Below are positions 1 to 6,250 of a DNA stretch of 14,083 nucleotides, in pieces (the stretch's first letter is position 1; every line of letters starts with the position of its first letter). The stretch spans positions 1 through 14,083 of the forward strand of contig USAI01000061.1 in NCBI GenBank assembly GCA_900552675.1. Direction: 5' to 3'. Made by a program: the position numbers and the translations under genes. The DNA is from an uncultured Prevotella sp. Its GTDB lineage: Bacteria; Bacteroidota; Bacteroidia; Bacteroidales; Bacteroidaceae. Below the pieces are notes generated by a model, which did no database searches, had not been told where the DNA came from, and saw nothing but the letters and a program-made list of their open reading frames with translations.

Positions 1-675
1 GTGGTAAACGAAATTTCATATATCGTATATTTAGGCCACGCTCTATCCACTGACTTTCATAGTAGGTTTGTATGCCTAATATGGTTTGGGTTTGAGCATC
101 AATACCCTCGGTATGATACAAATCTTCAGTACGGAACAACAATGGTAGAGCATTACGTTCTACCATATATGTGGTGTATGTAAAAAGAAAGTTTGAGTCG
201 GTCTTCAGATGCACCACGCCGCCATCTTTTAAGAAATGACGATAACGGTTCATAAAAAAAGTACTGGTAAGGCGCTTACGGGGGTTCTTCATCTGTGGGT
301 CGCTAAACGTAAGCCATATCTCGCTCACCTCGCCAGACGCAAAGAAGCGATCAATAATCTCAATATTGGTACGCAAGAAGGCAACATTCTTCAATCCCTC
401 TTCTAAGGCCTGAGTAGCACCCGTCCACATACGAGCGCCCTTAATATCTACGCCAATAAAGTTGATATTGGGAAACAGTTTTGCCAATCCTACAGTATAT
501 TCACCTTTACCACAACCCAGCTCTAACACGATAGGATTGTCGTTCTTGAAATACTGTCTTCCCCACTCTCCCTTCATTTCAAAGGGTACATTATCAATCA
601 CTGAATAGGGGTATTGGAACACATTGCTATATCGTTCCATATCGGCAAACTTGGCCAGTTTTCCTTTGCTCATTT
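1..675 (-). CDS. trmB: tRNA (guanine-N7-)-methyltransferase TrmB, 3' end off the window
   Basis: TrmB transfers a methyl group from S-adenosylmethionine to N7 of G46 in the variable loop of tRNA, in the cytoplasm. I translated the minus strand by hand: the frame opens at ATG 675 and gives 225 codons with no stop before base 1, so roughly the last 25 residues of a usual ~250-residue protein are missing. The SAM-binding loop reads LELGCGKG (residues 50-57), followed by an acidic strand end GVDIKGAR (74-81). The family's FxDPxxKxRxxKRR-type motif appears as FSDPQMKNPRKRL (123-135), and a later LKTD motif fits the tRNA-binding or catalytic Asp. These make the assignment firm. The start is the first ATG that gives the usual charged N-terminus; an upstream ATG near 700 runs into a stop before it. 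The gene diverges from tkt and has its own promoter at 788-818. Confidence 0.93.
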
Positions 676-787
676 CTGTTATGCTCTGTTTTTTAATTTT
701 ATATTCATTATTTTCACATTCTCCTCTACCAACACGACATAGAGAAAAAAGGTTTCTTTACATTACAATAAGGTGCAAATAGTTGTG

Positions 788-818
788 CAAAGGTAGTGTA
801 AATATATGGCAAGACAAA
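788..818 (-). promoter_or_regulatory. Bacteroidetes-type promoter for trmB
   Basis: Read on the minus strand, TTTG (818-815) is followed after exactly 19 bases by TACCTTTG (795-788). This matches the Bacteroides vegetative promoter pattern TTTG-N19-TAnnTTTG. Transcription would begin near 780 and leave a leader of about 105 bases before trmB. Confidence 0.75.
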
Positions 819-899
819 ACAAATAAAGAAAAAAGCGAAAAAAAAGAAGAAAAACAAAAAACATTTGCTTACACGCTACGAAATATCAACGATATTCAT

Positions 900-907
900 T
901 ATCTTTG
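900..907 (+). promoter_or_regulatory. Probable -7 box of the tkt promoter
   Basis: TATCTTTG fits the Bacteroidetes -7 consensus TAnnTTTG. The expected -33 TTTG is not at the ideal distance (877-880 reads TACG), so the upstream element is weak. The predicted start near 912 gives a leader of about 88 bases. The 324 bases between trmB and tkt otherwise hold A-rich sequence and the leader hairpin at 927-964; I see no gene there. Confidence 0.55.
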
Positions 908-926
908 CACTATTAATACCGAAAAA

Positions 927-964
927 ATGCCTATAACAAGCCTTCGCTGGCTCATGAAAGGCAT
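927..964 (+). promoter_or_regulatory. Two-tier hairpin in the tkt leader
   Basis: The outer stem ATGCCT (927-932) pairs with AGGCAT (959-964). The inner stem AGCC (939-942) pairs with GGCT (949-952) around the loop TTCGCT. The two stems are separated by a symmetric 6x6 internal loop. It lies wholly within the predicted untranslated leader of tkt, 35 bases before the start codon. No known riboswitch class is recognised; a role in control or mRNA stability is inference. Confidence 0.4.
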
Positions 965-999
965 CACTAACTCGATTTTAAAATATAAACAACATAACA

Positions 1000-3018
1000 A
1001 TGAACAATACTGAATTAATGAATCATGCAGCAGATAACATTAGAATTCTGGCTGTATCGATGGTTGAGAAAGCAAAGTCTGGACATCCTGGCGGTGCCAT
1101 GGGTGGTGCCGATTTCATTAATGTACTCTTTTCCGAGTTTCTTACTTACGACCCGGAGAACCCTACATGGGAAGGTCGCGACAGATTTTATCTCGACCCA
1201 GGCCACATGTCACCGATGCTCTACTCGGCTCTTGCGCTGCAAGGAAAATTCTCTATTGAAGAACTAAAACAATTCCGCCAGTGGGGATCCGTAACTCCTG
1301 GACACCCCGAGCGCGACATTACACGTGGCATAGAAAACACATCAGGCCCCTTAGGACAGGGACACACTTTTGCAGTAGGCGCAGCCATTGCCGAGAAATT
1401 TCTCGAGGCACGACTGAGTCATACGATGATGCAGCATAAAATATACGCTTATATTTCTGACGGTGGCATACAAGAAGAGATTTCACAGGGCGCAGGTCGC
1501 ATTGCGGGCTTGCTTCACCTGAACAACCTTATCATGTTCTACGATGCCAATGAGATACAGCTCTCTACCGAGTGTGATGCGGTAATGAATGAAGATACCG
1601 AGATGAAGTATCGTGCTTGGGGCTGGAATGTATTACACATCAACGGAAACGACCCTGAAGAGATACGCGCAGCCCTCATCCTTGCAAACAAGGAAGAGAA
1701 ACGCCCCACCCTCATCATCGGCCACACCATCATGGGCAAGGGAGCCCGCAAAGCCGATGGCACAAGCTATGAACATAACGTAAAAACCCATGGTGCACCA
1801 CTTGGTGGCGACGCCTATATAAATACGGTAAAGAACCTTGGTGGCAACGTTGAAGACCCCTTCATCGTATACGATGACGTAAAGGAACTTTATGCTAAAC
1901 GCAATGAAGAACTGAAAAAGATTGTAGCCGAGCGTCACGCTGCAGAACAAGAATGGCGTAATGCCAATCCCGAGAAAGCAGCCCTCATGGACGAGTGGTT
2001 CTCTGGCAATGCACCCAAAGTAGACTGGAGCGCATTGGTACAGCCGCGCGATGCAGCCACACGTGCCGCCTCAGCTAACTGCTTGACAGTATTGGCTGAA
2101 CAGGTAGGCAACATGGTATGCTCATCTGCCGACCTCTGCAACTCAGATAAGACCGACGGCTTCCTTAAGAAGACACACGACATCACCCCCAACGATTTCA
2201 GTGGTGCCTTCTTCCAGGCAGGCGTAAGCGAGCTCACCATGGCTTGCGTATGCATTGGTATGTACTTGCATGGAGGTGTTATCCCCGCTTGCGGCACATT
2301 CTTTGTCTTCTCTGATTATATGAAGCCCGCCATCCGTATGGCAGCCCTTATGCAGGTTCCTATTAAGTTCATTTGGACACACGATGCTTTCCGCGTAGGC
2401 GAAGATGGTCCTACCCATGAGCCTGTAGAGCAAGAGGCACAGATACGCTTGATGGAGAAACTTAAGAACCACAACGGAAACGACTCGGTACGCGTATTCC
2501 GTCCTGCCGATACAGACGAAGCTACCGTTTGCTGGAAGATGGCCGTAGAGAACATGGACACACCTACAGCACTGATCTTCTCACGCCAAAATGTAAACAG
2601 CTTGCCTGAAGGCACACAGTATGAAGAGGCACGCAAGGGTGCATACATTGTTGGTGGTTCTGACACTGAATATGATGCTATCTTGTTGGCTTCTGGTTCA
2701 GAAGTTTCTACACTCGTTGCCAGCGCTGAACTGCTTCGCAAAGACGGCATTAAAGTGCGCATTGTAAGCGTTCCGTCTGAGGGATTGTTCCGTACACAAT
2801 CAGCCGAATATCAAGAGCAAATTCTGCCTAAGGGCGCGAAAATATTCGGCCTCACAGCCGGACTTCCTGTTACTCTTGAAGGCTTAGTAGGTGCTAACGG
2901 TAAGGTTTACGGCCTTAACTCGTTCGGCTTCTCAGCTCCCTACAAGGTGCTCGATGAAAAATTAGGTTTCACCGCCGAAAACATCTACAACGAAGTAAAA
3001 TCGTTTATTACCAAATAA
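1000..3018 (+). CDS. tkt: Transketolase
   Basis: Transketolase moves two-carbon ketol units between sugar phosphates in the non-oxidative pentose phosphate pathway, using thiamine diphosphate and a divalent metal. At 672 residues it has full family length. The order is an N-terminal TPP-binding domain (about 1-320), a pyrimidine-binding domain (about 355-525) and a C-terminal domain. Visible motifs are GHPGG with His29, GPLGQG (116-121), the TPP/metal motif SDGG...DAN (153-156 and 182-184), a GVSE motif whose Glu411 fits the catalytic glutamate, and GEDGPTHEP (467-475) with His473. Glu411 and His473 fall at the same numbers as in the E. coli enzyme. The usual GDG of the TPP motif is SDG here, and the H-x-S segment reads PGHMSPML, so the protein belongs to a divergent subgroup. 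ATG 1000 follows an A-rich leader. rpiB lies 27 bases downstream, which suggests co-transcription in the same pathway. Confidence 0.96.
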   Translation: MNNTELMNHAADNIRILAVSMVEKAKSGHPGGAMGGADFINVLFSEFLTYDPENPTWEGRDRFYLDPGHMSPMLYSALALQGKFSIEELKQFRQWGSVTPGHPERDITRGIENTSGPLGQGHTFAVGAAIAEKFLEARLSHTMMQHKIYAYISDGGIQEEISQGAGRIAGLLHLNNLIMFYDANEIQLSTECDAVMNEDTEMKYRAWGWNVLHINGNDPEEIRAALILANKEEKRPTLIIGHTIMGKGARKADGTSYEHNVKTHGAPLGGDAYINTVKNLGGNVEDPFIVYDDVKELYAKRNEELKKIVAERHAAEQEWRNANPEKAALMDEWFSGNAPKVDWSALVQPRDAATRAASANCLTVLAEQVGNMVCSSADLCNSDKTDGFLKKTHDITPNDFSGAFFQAGVSELTMACVCIGMYLHGGVIPACGTFFVFSDYMKPAIRMAALMQVPIKFIWTHDAFRVGEDGPTHEPVEQEAQIRLMEKLKNHNGNDSVRVFRPADTDEATVCWKMAVENMDTPTALIFSRQNVNSLPEGTQYEEARKGAYIVGGSDTEYDAILLASGSEVSTLVASAELLRKDGIKVRIVSVPSEGLFRTQSAEYQEQILPKGAKIFGLTAGLPVTLEGLVGANGKVYGLNSFGFSAPYKVLDEKLGFTAENIYNEVKSFITK

Positions 3019-3045
3019 TAACATTAACCATTAACAAAACAGCCT

Positions 3046-3489
3046 ATGGAAATCAAGACAGTGGGCATCGCTTGCGACCACGCAGGCTTTGCTTTAAAAA
3101 AATTTGTGATTGAATATCTTGAAGCTCACGGATATCAGTACAAAGACTACGGCACTTATAGCGACATGAGTTGCGACTACCCCGACTTTGGTCACGCTCT
3201 CGCTGAAGGCATTACAAGCGGTGAGGTATATCCTGGCATCGGCATCTGTGGAAGCGGTGAAGGCATAAGCATCACATTAAACAAGCACGCTGGCGTACGC
3301 GCAGGCTTGGCTTGGTGCCCCGAAATAGGACAGCTCATACGTCAGCACAACGATGCTAATGTACTGGTTCTCCCTGGACGCTTTGTCGACAATAAGACAG
3401 CAGCCAAAATCATGGACAACTTCTTTACAACATCTTTTGAAGGTGGACGCCATGAACGCCGCGTAAAGAAAATCGACTTAGAAAAATAA
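3046..3489 (+). CDS. rpiB: Ribose-5-phosphate isomerase B
   Basis: RpiB interconverts ribulose 5-phosphate and ribose 5-phosphate, supplying ribose for nucleotides and substrate for transketolase. The 147-residue protein has the RpiB/LacA/LacB fold signatures: CDHAG near the N-terminus (10-14), an active-site cysteine in GICGSGEGISI (Cys68), the HNDANVLVLPGR segment and the C-terminal GGRHERRV basic motif. The LacA/LacB subunits of galactose-6-phosphate isomerase share this fold, but a single gene next to tkt argues for RpiB. It is the second gene of a probable tkt-rpiB operon, and two hairpins follow directly after its stop codon. Confidence 0.94.
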   Translation: MEIKTVGIACDHAGFALKKFVIEYLEAHGYQYKDYGTYSDMSCDYPDFGHALAEGITSGEVYPGIGICGSGEGISITLNKHAGVRAGLAWCPEIGQLIRQHNDANVLVLPGRFVDNKTAAKIMDNFFTTSFEGGRHERRVKKIDLEK

Positions 3490-3494
3490 AAATA

Positions 3495-3581
3495 CTGCAA
3501 GGCCACTACGCCTGCAGACAAACAAAGCAAAAGCCTCGCTCCGCACCTTCTCACACTATGAGAACACCGAAGCGAGGCTTT
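3495..3581 (+). terminator. Tandem hairpins after rpiB, probable transcript end
   Basis: Hairpin 1 has CTGCA (3495-3499) pairing with TGCAG (3513-3517) and GGC pairing with GCC inside, with one bulged A. It starts five bases after the stop codon. Hairpin 2 has an 11-bp perfect stem AAAGCCTCGCT (3530-3540) / AGCGAGGCTTT (3571-3581), enclosing a second stem TTCTCA (3548-3553) / TGAGAA (3559-3564). No good U-run follows either hairpin, so this could be a processed or stabilised 3' end rather than a classical intrinsic terminator. The rest of the 215-base gap to infC holds only its promoter. Confidence 0.55.
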
Positions 3582-3648
3582 CTGCGCCACATAAAAACCC
3601 CAAAAGTGAAAGAAATGAAGGCGGTAGCAAAAAAAGGTGCAAATATTT

Positions 3649-3679
3649 TTTGCCAATCAAGTGAATTTTAGTAACTTTG
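3649..3679 (+). promoter_or_regulatory. Consensus Bacteroidetes promoter for infC-rpmI-rplT
   Basis: TTTG (3649-3652), a 19-base spacer and TAACTTTG (3672-3679) match the Bacteroides TTTG-N19-TAnnTTTG pattern fully. The predicted start near 3686 leaves a leader of only about 20 bases before infC. That leaves no room for a long leader RNA of the Firmicutes L20 type upstream of this operon. Confidence 0.8.
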
Positions 3680-3704
3680 CAGCCGCTTATTATAAAGTGA
3701 ATGG

Positions 3705-4388
3705 ATGAAAAATGACAAAATGAAGAACCAGTACCGCGTGAATGAACAAATTCGCGTTCGGGAAGTGAGAATTGCGGGTGAGAGTGGCTCTACGGTCATG
3801 CCTACTCGCCAAGCATTAGAAATGGCTCGGGAGCAGGGCGTAGATCTCGTTGAGATTTCACCAAATGCGCAACCTCCAGTTTGTCGTATCATCGACTATA
3901 GCAAGTTCCTCTACCAACAGAAGAAACGTGCTAAGGAAATGAAACAAAAGCAGGTTAAGGTTGATATCAAAGAGATACGTTTCGGACCACAGACCGATGA
4001 GCACGACTATCAGTTCAAGCTCAAACATGCACAAGAATTCCTCAGCGAAGGCAATAAAGTGCGTGCCTACGTCTTCTTCCGCGGACGCTCTATTCTCTTC
4101 AAAGAGCAAGGCGAGGTATTATTGCTACGTTTTGCAAACGACCTTGAGGAATATGCAAAGGTAGAACAACTGCCAAAACTCGATGGAAAGAAAATGTTCC
4201 TCTACTTGGCACCCAAGAAAGCAGGTGTAGCCAAAAAGAGCCAACAGAAGATGGACCGCGAGAAGCGCGAGGCTGAAGCGAAGGAACAAGCTCAAGCCGA
4301 GAAAGAGCAGAACAATAACGGTGGACTGCTGGCAAACGCCAAAATAAGCAGCGAAGCTATGAAGAAATTGCAGGAAACTGCTGAATAA
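3705..4388 (+). CDS. infC: Translation initiation factor IF-3
   Basis: IF-3 binds the 30S subunit, keeps it apart from 50S and proofreads the start codon and initiator tRNA. The N-terminal domain opens with YRVNEQIRVREVRI and includes DLVEISPNAQPPVCRIIDY. A lysine-rich linker follows, and then the C-terminal domain begins with VDIKEIRFGPQTDEHDY and contains VRAYVFFRGR. At 227 residues it is longer than the roughly 180-residue E. coli factor. The extra length is a charged Lys/Glu/Gln-rich tail from about residue 175, of the kind Bacteroidetes IF-3 proteins carry. ATG 3705 is preferred; the in-frame ATG 3720 would remove only five residues. The gene heads the conserved infC-rpmI-rplT cluster. 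The start is an ordinary ATG, not the rare AUU used for autoregulation in E. coli. Confidence 0.96.
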   Translation: MKNDKMKNQYRVNEQIRVREVRIAGESGSTVMPTRQALEMAREQGVDLVEISPNAQPPVCRIIDYSKFLYQQKKRAKEMKQKQVKVDIKEIRFGPQTDEHDYQFKLKHAQEFLSEGNKVRAYVFFRGRSILFKEQGEVLLLRFANDLEEYAKVEQLPKLDGKKMFLYLAPKKAGVAKKSQQKMDREKREAEAKEQAQAEKEQNNNGGLLANAKISSEAMKKLQETAE

Positions 4389-4429
4389 CTTCTTTTCACC
4401 ATACATAGAGATAACGAATACGAGAATGT

Positions 4430-4459
4430 GTGCGTAACGCCAGGTATATGCGTTGCCAC
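4430..4459 (+). promoter_or_regulatory. Hairpin between infC and rpmI, candidate L20 control site
   Basis: GTG (4430-4432), a bulged C, then GTAACGC (4434-4440) pair with GCGTTGC (4450-4456) and CAC (4457-4459), giving ten pairs including one G-U, with a nine-base loop. It lies in the 101-base infC-rpmI gap, 30 bases before the rpmI start. No U-run follows, so it is not an obvious terminator. In E. coli, ribosomal protein L20 represses rpmI-rplT by binding RNA in the same intergenic position; that this hairpin does so is inference. Confidence 0.45.
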
Positions 4460-4489
4460 CTTAATAAATAATTATAAAACAATAAAACA

Positions 4490-4687
4490 ATGCCAAAAGT
4501 TAAGACAAATTCCGGTGCTAAAAAAAGATTTAGATTCACTGGTACTGGTAAGATTAAAAGACATCACGCTTACCACAGTCACATTCTGACTAAGAAGGCC
4601 AAGAAGCAGAAGAGAAATCTGGTTCATCAGACAATTGTAGACAACAGCAACCTCAAACAGGTTCGTGACTTGCTCTGCCTCCGTTAA
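4490..4687 (+). CDS. rpmI: 50S ribosomal protein L35
   Basis: L35 is a small basic protein of the large ribosomal subunit. The 65-residue product has the whole family pattern: MPKVKTNSGAKKRF at the start, then RFTGTGKIKRHHAYHSHILTKK and a Lys/Arg-rich stretch (KKAKKQKRN). Length and composition match the family. It follows infC after 101 bases and precedes rplT by 34, the standard arrangement in bacteria. The short A-rich sequence before rplT suggests the two ribosomal genes are translated from one message. Confidence 0.97.
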   Translation: MPKVKTNSGAKKRFRFTGTGKIKRHHAYHSHILTKKAKKQKRNLVHQTIVDNSNLKQVRDLLCLR

Positions 4688-4721
4688 TTTTTAGTCAAAC
4701 TTTTAAAAAGAAAGAAAAACT

Positions 4722-5066
4722 ATGCCAAGATCAGTAAATCATGTTGCTTCTAAAGCAAAGAGAACTCGTATTCTGAAGCTTACCAAAGGCTACTTTGGAG
4801 CAAGAAAGAATGTTTGGACGGTAGCAAAGAACACCTGGGAGAAAGGTCTGACCTATGCTTACCGTGACCGTCGCAATAAGAAACGTAACTTCCGTTCTTT
4901 GTGGATTCAGCGTATCAATGCTGCTGCACGCCTCGAGAACATGAGCTACTCAACTTTGATGGGTGCCTTGCACAAAGCTGGCATCGAAATCAACCGTAAG
5001 GTTCTTGCTGACCTCGCTGTTAACAACCCCGAGGCTTTCAAGGCTATCGTTGACAAAGTGAAATAA
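4722..5066 (+). CDS. rplT: 50S ribosomal protein L20
   Basis: L20 is an early assembly protein of the 50S subunit that binds 23S rRNA; in several bacteria it also represses its own operon. The 114-residue product starts with MPRSVNHVASKAKRTRILKL and has the long basic N-terminal arm (KGYFGARKNVWTVAKNTWEKGL). The globular C-terminal part contains LWIQRINAAAR, YSTLMGALHKAGIEINRKVLADLA and a final Val-Asp-Lys-Val-Lys. It is the last gene of the infC operon, with a perfect 13-bp-stem terminator 39 bases after its stop. Confidence 0.97.
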   Translation: MPRSVNHVASKAKRTRILKLTKGYFGARKNVWTVAKNTWEKGLTYAYRDRRNKKRNFRSLWIQRINAAARLENMSYSTLMGALHKAGIEINRKVLADLAVNNPEAFKAIVDKVK

Positions 5067-5104
5067 ATTTATTTGATTAGAATAATCTATTCACAGTCAT
5101 AATT

Positions 5105-5140
5105 ACAGGGCTACACTTCATACAAGTGTAGCCCTGTTTC
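5105..5140 (+). terminator. Intrinsic terminator after rplT
   Basis: CAGGGCTACACTT (5106-5118) and AAGTGTAGCCCTG (5124-5136) form a perfect 13-bp stem around the loop CATAC, extended by an A-U pair and followed by a short run of T. It closes the infC-rpmI-rplT unit. Between it and cysE lies about 100 bases of AT-rich sequence holding only a promoter. Confidence 0.85.
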
Positions 5141-5248
5141 TGTATACATACAAACCTACAACACACATAACGCCTCATAACACGCTGATAAATAAAAAAA
5201 ATATGAACAAATAAGCATAGAAATAACTTACATTTCCATTTTTTTTAT

Positions 5249-5256
5249 TAATTTTG
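5249..5256 (+). promoter_or_regulatory. Probable -7 box of the cysE promoter
   Basis: TAATTTTG fits TAnnTTTG, but no good TTTG lies at the -33 position (5226-5229 reads ACTT). The box overlaps the TTG codon at 5254 that would otherwise extend the cysE frame upstream, so the true start must lie downstream. The predicted start near 5263 leaves a leader of about 27 bases to ATG 5290. Confidence 0.55.
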
Positions 5257-5289
5257 TGGCATATTTTTATTGATGCACAAACTCTCGAA

Positions 5290-6207
5290 ATGAGTACAAA
5301 CGATACGACTCATGTTATCGCCGCTACTGTGAACCAACTGTCAGAAGCCAATTCGCTAAAAGGTTTGTTCCACCAACATCGCGACGGAAATCCTTTACCT
5401 TCGGGCACGGCGCTCGAAGAAATTGTCCAATTATCACGTTCTATCCTTTTTCCTGGCTATTATGGCAACTCTTCGGTTTGCACAAAAACCATACGTTATC
5501 ATATCGGAGTAAATGTTGAACGGCTACACACATTGCTTACCAGCCAGGTGCAAGCAGGCCTATGCTTCAATACCCCCGACGAAGAATGTGTATTATGCTC
5601 GCACAACATAGCCATCGCCAACCAGGCAGAGGAGATATCACTTCAACTCATAGAACGTCTACCAGCATTACGCCACATTTTGGCAACCGATGTTGAAGCA
5701 GCATTTAATGGTGACCCAGCAGCAGAAAACTTTGGAGAAATCATCTCATGCTACCCTGTCATCAAGGCGCTTACCAATTATCGTATAGCACACGAGCTAT
5801 ACTTGTTAGGTGTGCCCCTTATTCCACGCATGATAACAGAGATGGCACACTCAGAAACAGGCATCGACATACATCCTGCTGCCACCATCGGTAGTTATTT
5901 CACCATCGACCACGGCACAGGCGTTGTTGTAGGTGCCACCTGCATCATTGGCAACAATGTTAAGCTTTACCAAGGCGTAACCTTAGGAGCCAAGAGTTTC
6001 CCGTTAGATGAGAACGGCAACCCTATTAAAGGCATCCCCCGCCACCCCATTTTGAAAGACAATGTCGTGGTATATGCCAACGCCACAGTGTTAGGACGCA
6101 TCACCATTGGCGAAGGCTGTATTGTAGGTGCTAACGTATGGATAACCGAAGACATGGAGCCATACACAACAAAATACTACACCAATAGCGGCAACAACAG
6201 CAAATAA
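5290..6207 (+). CDS. cysE: Serine O-acetyltransferase (EpsC/CysE type)
   Basis: The enzyme acetylates L-serine with acetyl-CoA to give O-acetylserine, the direct precursor of cysteine. ATG 5290 gives 305 residues. An alpha-helical N-terminal region (about 1-185) precedes a left-handed beta-helix of hexapeptide repeats. Key elements are DIHPAATIG (193-201), the catalytic DHGTGVVVG with His208, QGVTLGAKSF, and RHP with His252 before further hexapeptide turns (TVLGRITIGEGCIVGANVWI). Asp193 and His208 occupy the positions of the CysE catalytic pair. The C-terminus ends in a polar tail (SGNNSK) and lacks both the usual GVPA motif and the terminal Ile that CysE inserts into cysteine synthase, so formation of that complex is doubtful. 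It is the first gene of a probable cysE-rlmL-ptpA unit; rlmL starts 43 bases downstream. Confidence 0.9.
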   Translation: MSTNDTTHVIAATVNQLSEANSLKGLFHQHRDGNPLPSGTALEEIVQLSRSILFPGYYGNSSVCTKTIRYHIGVNVERLHTLLTSQVQAGLCFNTPDEECVLCSHNIAIANQAEEISLQLIERLPALRHILATDVEAAFNGDPAAENFGEIISCYPVIKALTNYRIAHELYLLGVPLIPRMITEMAHSETGIDIHPAATIGSYFTIDHGTGVVVGATCIIGNNVKLYQGVTLGAKSFPLDENGNPIKGIPRHPILKDNVVVYANATVLGRITIGEGCIVGANVWITEDMEPYTTKYYTNSGNNSK

Positions 6208-6250
6208 GAAAACATACATTACATAAAGATAAAGACAAAGAAAAATAAAA

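Noticed and set aside
692..710. Short upstream frame in the trmB leader (about nine codons)
   Set aside because: Too short and no sign of a regulatory peptide such as repeated codons or an overlapping hairpin.
783..1013. 76-codon plus-strand frame overlapping the start of tkt
   Set aside because: It is Lys/Glu-rich from an A-rich intergenic stretch, spans the tkt promoter and leader hairpin, and overlaps the tkt start in another frame. No family resemblance.
5254..5289. TTG start extending cysE by 12 residues
   Set aside because: The TTG lies inside the predicted -7 box, upstream of the likely transcript start; ATG 5290 gives a normal N-terminus.
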